Shown: piece after piece, positions 5,785-7,522 of the stretch
Position numbering within the stretch: the first letter of the stretch is position 1
How the letters are laid out: every line of letters begins with the position of its first letter
Assembly (NCBI GenBank): GCA_030038035.1
Contig: JASHPP010000339.1
Location: 1 to 7,522 of the forward strand
DNA length: 7,522 nt
Direction of reading: 5' to 3'
DNA from: Trebonia sp.
Lineage (GTDB): Bacteria; Actinomycetota; Actinomycetes; Streptosporangiales; Streptosporangiaceae
Program-made: the position numbers and the translations under genes
The notes under the pieces: model-generated
Told to the model about the DNA's origin: nothing
The model's database searches: none
What the model saw: only the letters and a program-made list of their open reading frames with translations

Positions 5785-5798
5785 GCCGGCTGGCCGGC
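5785..5798. terminator. Short GC hairpin at the convergent gene junction
   Basis: GCCGG (5785-5789) and CCGGC (5794-5798) form a 5-bp stem with a 4-nt loop in the 18 nt between the two convergent stop codons, overlapping the last base of the DUF5719 stop. There is no T tract on either side. It could be a weak bidirectional terminator; a GC-rich repeat by chance is equally possible. Confidence 0.25.
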
Positions 5799-7360
5799 TA
5801 CGGCAAGATGGCCGAGTACGAGTCCTCGGCCGGCGGCAGGGTGATCACGGTGAGCGCGCTCGGCACCGGCAGCAGCGAGACGACGGTCGCGGACAGCCCG
5901 CCCGTGCCAGCGGTGACCACGCGCGCGGCGTAGAGCGGGCCGGAACCAGCAAGCGGCGTGATCACGATCGCGAACGGCTGCCGGCTGCCCTTCGGCCCCG
6001 ACACGGTCACCGCGGCAGTGTGGCCGGCCTGTACCGTCGCCAGCTGCTGCGTGCCGACGGCACCCGCTGACCCGGCACCAACGGACGGGATGACGGCGAT
6101 GTTCGCGCGCACGGCGGCGGCGGGAGCGGTGAGCAGCAAGCCCACCGTGAGGCCGGCCGTGGCCGGGTTCCCGGCCACCACGCCCTGCTCGGTAACCGGC
6201 GCGACCGCGGTGGTGAACGAGCCGATGCCCTCGCCGGGAACCAGCACGGCCGCCGTGATCGGCACGTTGGAGGTCAGCTCGAGCCCCGCGGCCGACGCGC
6301 CAAGCGACGTGAGCGGGAACGAGACCGTCGCGCCTGCCGGGGCGTCGACCGGGGTCGAACCGAACTGCGGGAACTTGCCCTGAACGGTGAACGCGAGGAC
6401 CTTCACCTGGGCGTCGGTCGCGCCGGGCACCGTCACGAACAGCCGCGCGGCGCTGCTGGCCACCGTCAGGCCGGGTATCACCAGCTGGGTCGACGGGGCG
6501 GCCGCCTGGGGCAGCCAGCTGCCGCCTGAGCCGCCGCCCTCCCAGACCGCGGCCGCTACCTGTCCCGAACTGGTCTGGACGTGCAGCGCGAGCGCGACCG
6601 AGCCGGTCACGAGCGGGGCTATCTTCTCCACGACGAACTGGTGCGGGGCGACGGTGATCCCGTTGTTCAGCACGTTCTGCAGGCCAGCGTCGGTGAGGAT
6701 GGTCACGTCAACGCTGGCCGCCATGTCGCCTGTGTTCGTCAGGTACAGCCGGATGTCCGGGGCCCCGGCCGCCGCCCCTGTGCCGACGAACCACATGTCC
6801 GAACTCGGGTACGCGCAGCTCACCGTGCCCATGCCCGAGGCCGTGGCCTGCTCCGCCGCAAAGCCCTCCGCCATCTGGCCGGTCGCCGTGACCGCGGTGC
6901 CGCCGAAGAGGTCCGCCGCCGGCGCCGCCACCGTCGCCTGCGTGCCCGGTGCGGACATCGTCACGGACTGTGCCGCCGCGGCGGCGTGCGCCTGGCGTGC
7001 GGAATGCGAGGTGGTCGCGGCGGCCGTCGGCGTCGAGGTCGCGGTCGGCGTGGACTTCGCGGCGGGCTGGCGCTTGGTCACGGTCGGCGTGGCCGGGACG
7101 GCGGTCAGCGTGACCGACCCGGTGGAGGCCGGGCTGGCCTTGGCCGCCTGGGCCTGTGACGGCACGGAGATCGTCGCGATGTGCGCGGTGCCGGTGTCCG
7201 GGCCTGGCGGGGGGCAGGACCGGGTGATGGCGGTCACGGCGACACTCCGTGCCGCCGACTGGGCGGATGTCCGGGCAGGGCCAGGCTCGGTGCGCCAGGC
7301 CGCCACGTAGACGGCGGCGAGCACGAGGAGAACCGCGCCGAGCAGGCCAAGGCGGCGCAT
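5798..7360 (-). CDS. DUF5719 family secreted or membrane-anchored protein
   Basis: This 520-residue protein starts with MRR and one hydrophobic segment (about 4-21), an uncleaved anchor or a signal peptide, so the bulk faces outside. A low-complexity Ala/Thr/Pro/Ser stretch (about 70-150) separates an early block with C49-P-P-P from a main beta-rich domain that opens with S181-C182-A-Y-P-S-S-D-M-W-F-V-G. C49 and C182 are the only cysteines and could form a disulfide. The rest is Gly/Ala/Val/Thr-rich with patterns of extracellular beta-sandwich repeats. The family is found next to a large glycosyltransferase in Streptomyces-like genomes; its function is unknown. The ATG is chosen because GGAGAG lies 5 nt upstream and the upstream gene ends with TGATG (TGA and ATG share one A), pointing to coupled translation. 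Confidence 0.85.
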   Translation of the reverse strand: MRRLGLLGAVLLVLAAVYVAAWRTEPGPARTSAQSAARSVAVTAITRSCPPPGPDTGTAHIATISVPSQAQAAKASPASTGSVTLTAVPATPTVTKRQPAAKSTPTATSTPTAAATTSHSARQAHAAAAAQSVTMSAPGTQATVAAPAADLFGGTAVTATGQMAEGFAAEQATASGMGTVSCAYPSSDMWFVGTGAAAGAPDIRLYLTNTGDMAASVDVTILTDAGLQNVLNNGITVAPHQFVVEKIAPLVTGSVALALHVQTSSGQVAAAVWEGGGSGGSWLPQAAAPSTQLVIPGLTVASSAARLFVTVPGATDAQVKVLAFTVQGKFPQFGSTPVDAPAGATVSFPLTSLGASAAGLELTSNVPITAAVLVPGEGIGSFTTAVAPVTEQGVVAGNPATAGLTVGLLLTAPAAAVRANIAVIPSVGAGSAGAVGTQQLATVQAGHTAAVTVSGPKGSRQPFAIVITPLAGSGPLYAARVVTAGTGGLSATVVSLLPVPSALTVITLPPAEDSYSAILP

Positions 7361-7522
7361 CAGGACTCTCCGTCAGAGGTGGGCCCGCGCCTGCGGGGAC
7401 GCCCGTGCCTGCCTGCCCGGTGTGAATGCCGCTCCGGCGGCGCGGCGCGCACCGGGTCAGCCGCCCGCGCCGCCGCGCGCGGGCCGGTCTGCCACGCCTG
7501 GTCCTGGCCCGGCTGCCGCTCA
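7360..7522 (-). CDS. C-terminal end of an upstream gene, probably a glycosyltransferase (partial)
   Basis: A minus-strand frame is open from the window edge to a TGA at 7362-7360 that shares its A with the DUF5719 ATG. The 53 visible residues are a basic, Arg/Pro/Gly/Ala-rich, unfolded-looking tail with no recognisable domain. In Streptomyces-like genomes the gene directly upstream of DUF5719 encodes a large family 2 glycosyltransferase with a similar tail, which is the reason for this call; the visible part alone does not prove it. The ribosome binding site of DUF5719 lies inside this gene. Confidence 0.6.
   Translation of the reverse strand, partial: ERQPGQDQAWQTGPRAAARAADPVRAAPPERHSHRAGRHGRPRRRGPTSDGES

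Noticed and set aside
6387..7310. Plus-strand ORF of 307 codons opposite DUF5719
   Set aside because: It mirrors the Ala/Val/Thr-rich DUF5719 sequence. The minus frame has a signal segment, a ribosome binding site and family motifs.
1..7522. Mobile elements, CRISPR arrays, tRNA or rRNA genes, defence or biosynthetic systems
   Set aside because: I saw no transposase or integrase motifs, no regularly spaced repeats, no tRNA-like cloverleaf and no toxin-antitoxin or nuclease signatures. The gene order is that of a conserved actinobacterial region.

Overview
The window is chromosomal DNA from a high-GC Gram-positive bacterium, an actinobacterium of the Streptomyces/Frankia/Streptosporangium kind. 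The evidence is the very high GC, third codon positions that are nearly all G or C, many GTG starts, and a gene set and order typical of Actinobacteria: glycosyltransferase tail, DUF5719, zincin-fold protein, DUF3499, phosphomannomutase (ManB), Trm112-like, SIS isomerase-like, cation diffusion facilitator. The same neighbourhood is known around manB (Rv3257c) in Mycobacterium tuberculosis and in Streptomyces. No species can be named from this sequence.

Layout from high to low coordinates: most genes read on the minus strand. At the right edge is the C-terminal end of a gene (probably a glycosyltransferase) whose TGA overlaps the ATG of a 520-residue membrane-anchored DUF5719 protein (5798-7360). 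That gene meets, tail to tail, the only convincing plus-strand gene, a short zincin-like protein (5303-5779). A divergent intergenic region (about 5182-5302) separates it from a minus-strand series: a possible 50-residue small ORF (5029-5181), DUF3499 (4589-5032), ManB (3107-4459), a Trm112-like zinc protein (2753-2944), a SIS-domain isomerase-like protein (1542-2756) and a CDF cation transporter (440-1534). The last three are tightly packed (4-nt overlap, then a 7-nt gap). ManB is separated from them by 162 nt containing G-run hairpins. Bases 1-439 hold no convincing gene, but do hold an inverted repeat at the transporter stop codon, a promoter-like site on the plus strand and a terminator-like hairpin on the minus strand.

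Functionally, ManB and the SIS protein point to mannose-phosphate metabolism that supplies GDP-mannose for glycans and lipoglycans. The glycosyltransferase/DUF5719 pair at the right edge is consistent with envelope glycan assembly. Most of the window is an ordinary conserved actinobacterial region, and I see no mobile element, CRISPR array, defence island or biosynthetic cluster. The items most worth a second look are two enzyme-fold proteins whose expected catalytic residues look replaced (the SIS protein and the zincin-like protein), the lack of a manA gene in its usual place, the coupled 50-residue ORF, and the structured gene-free region at the left edge.
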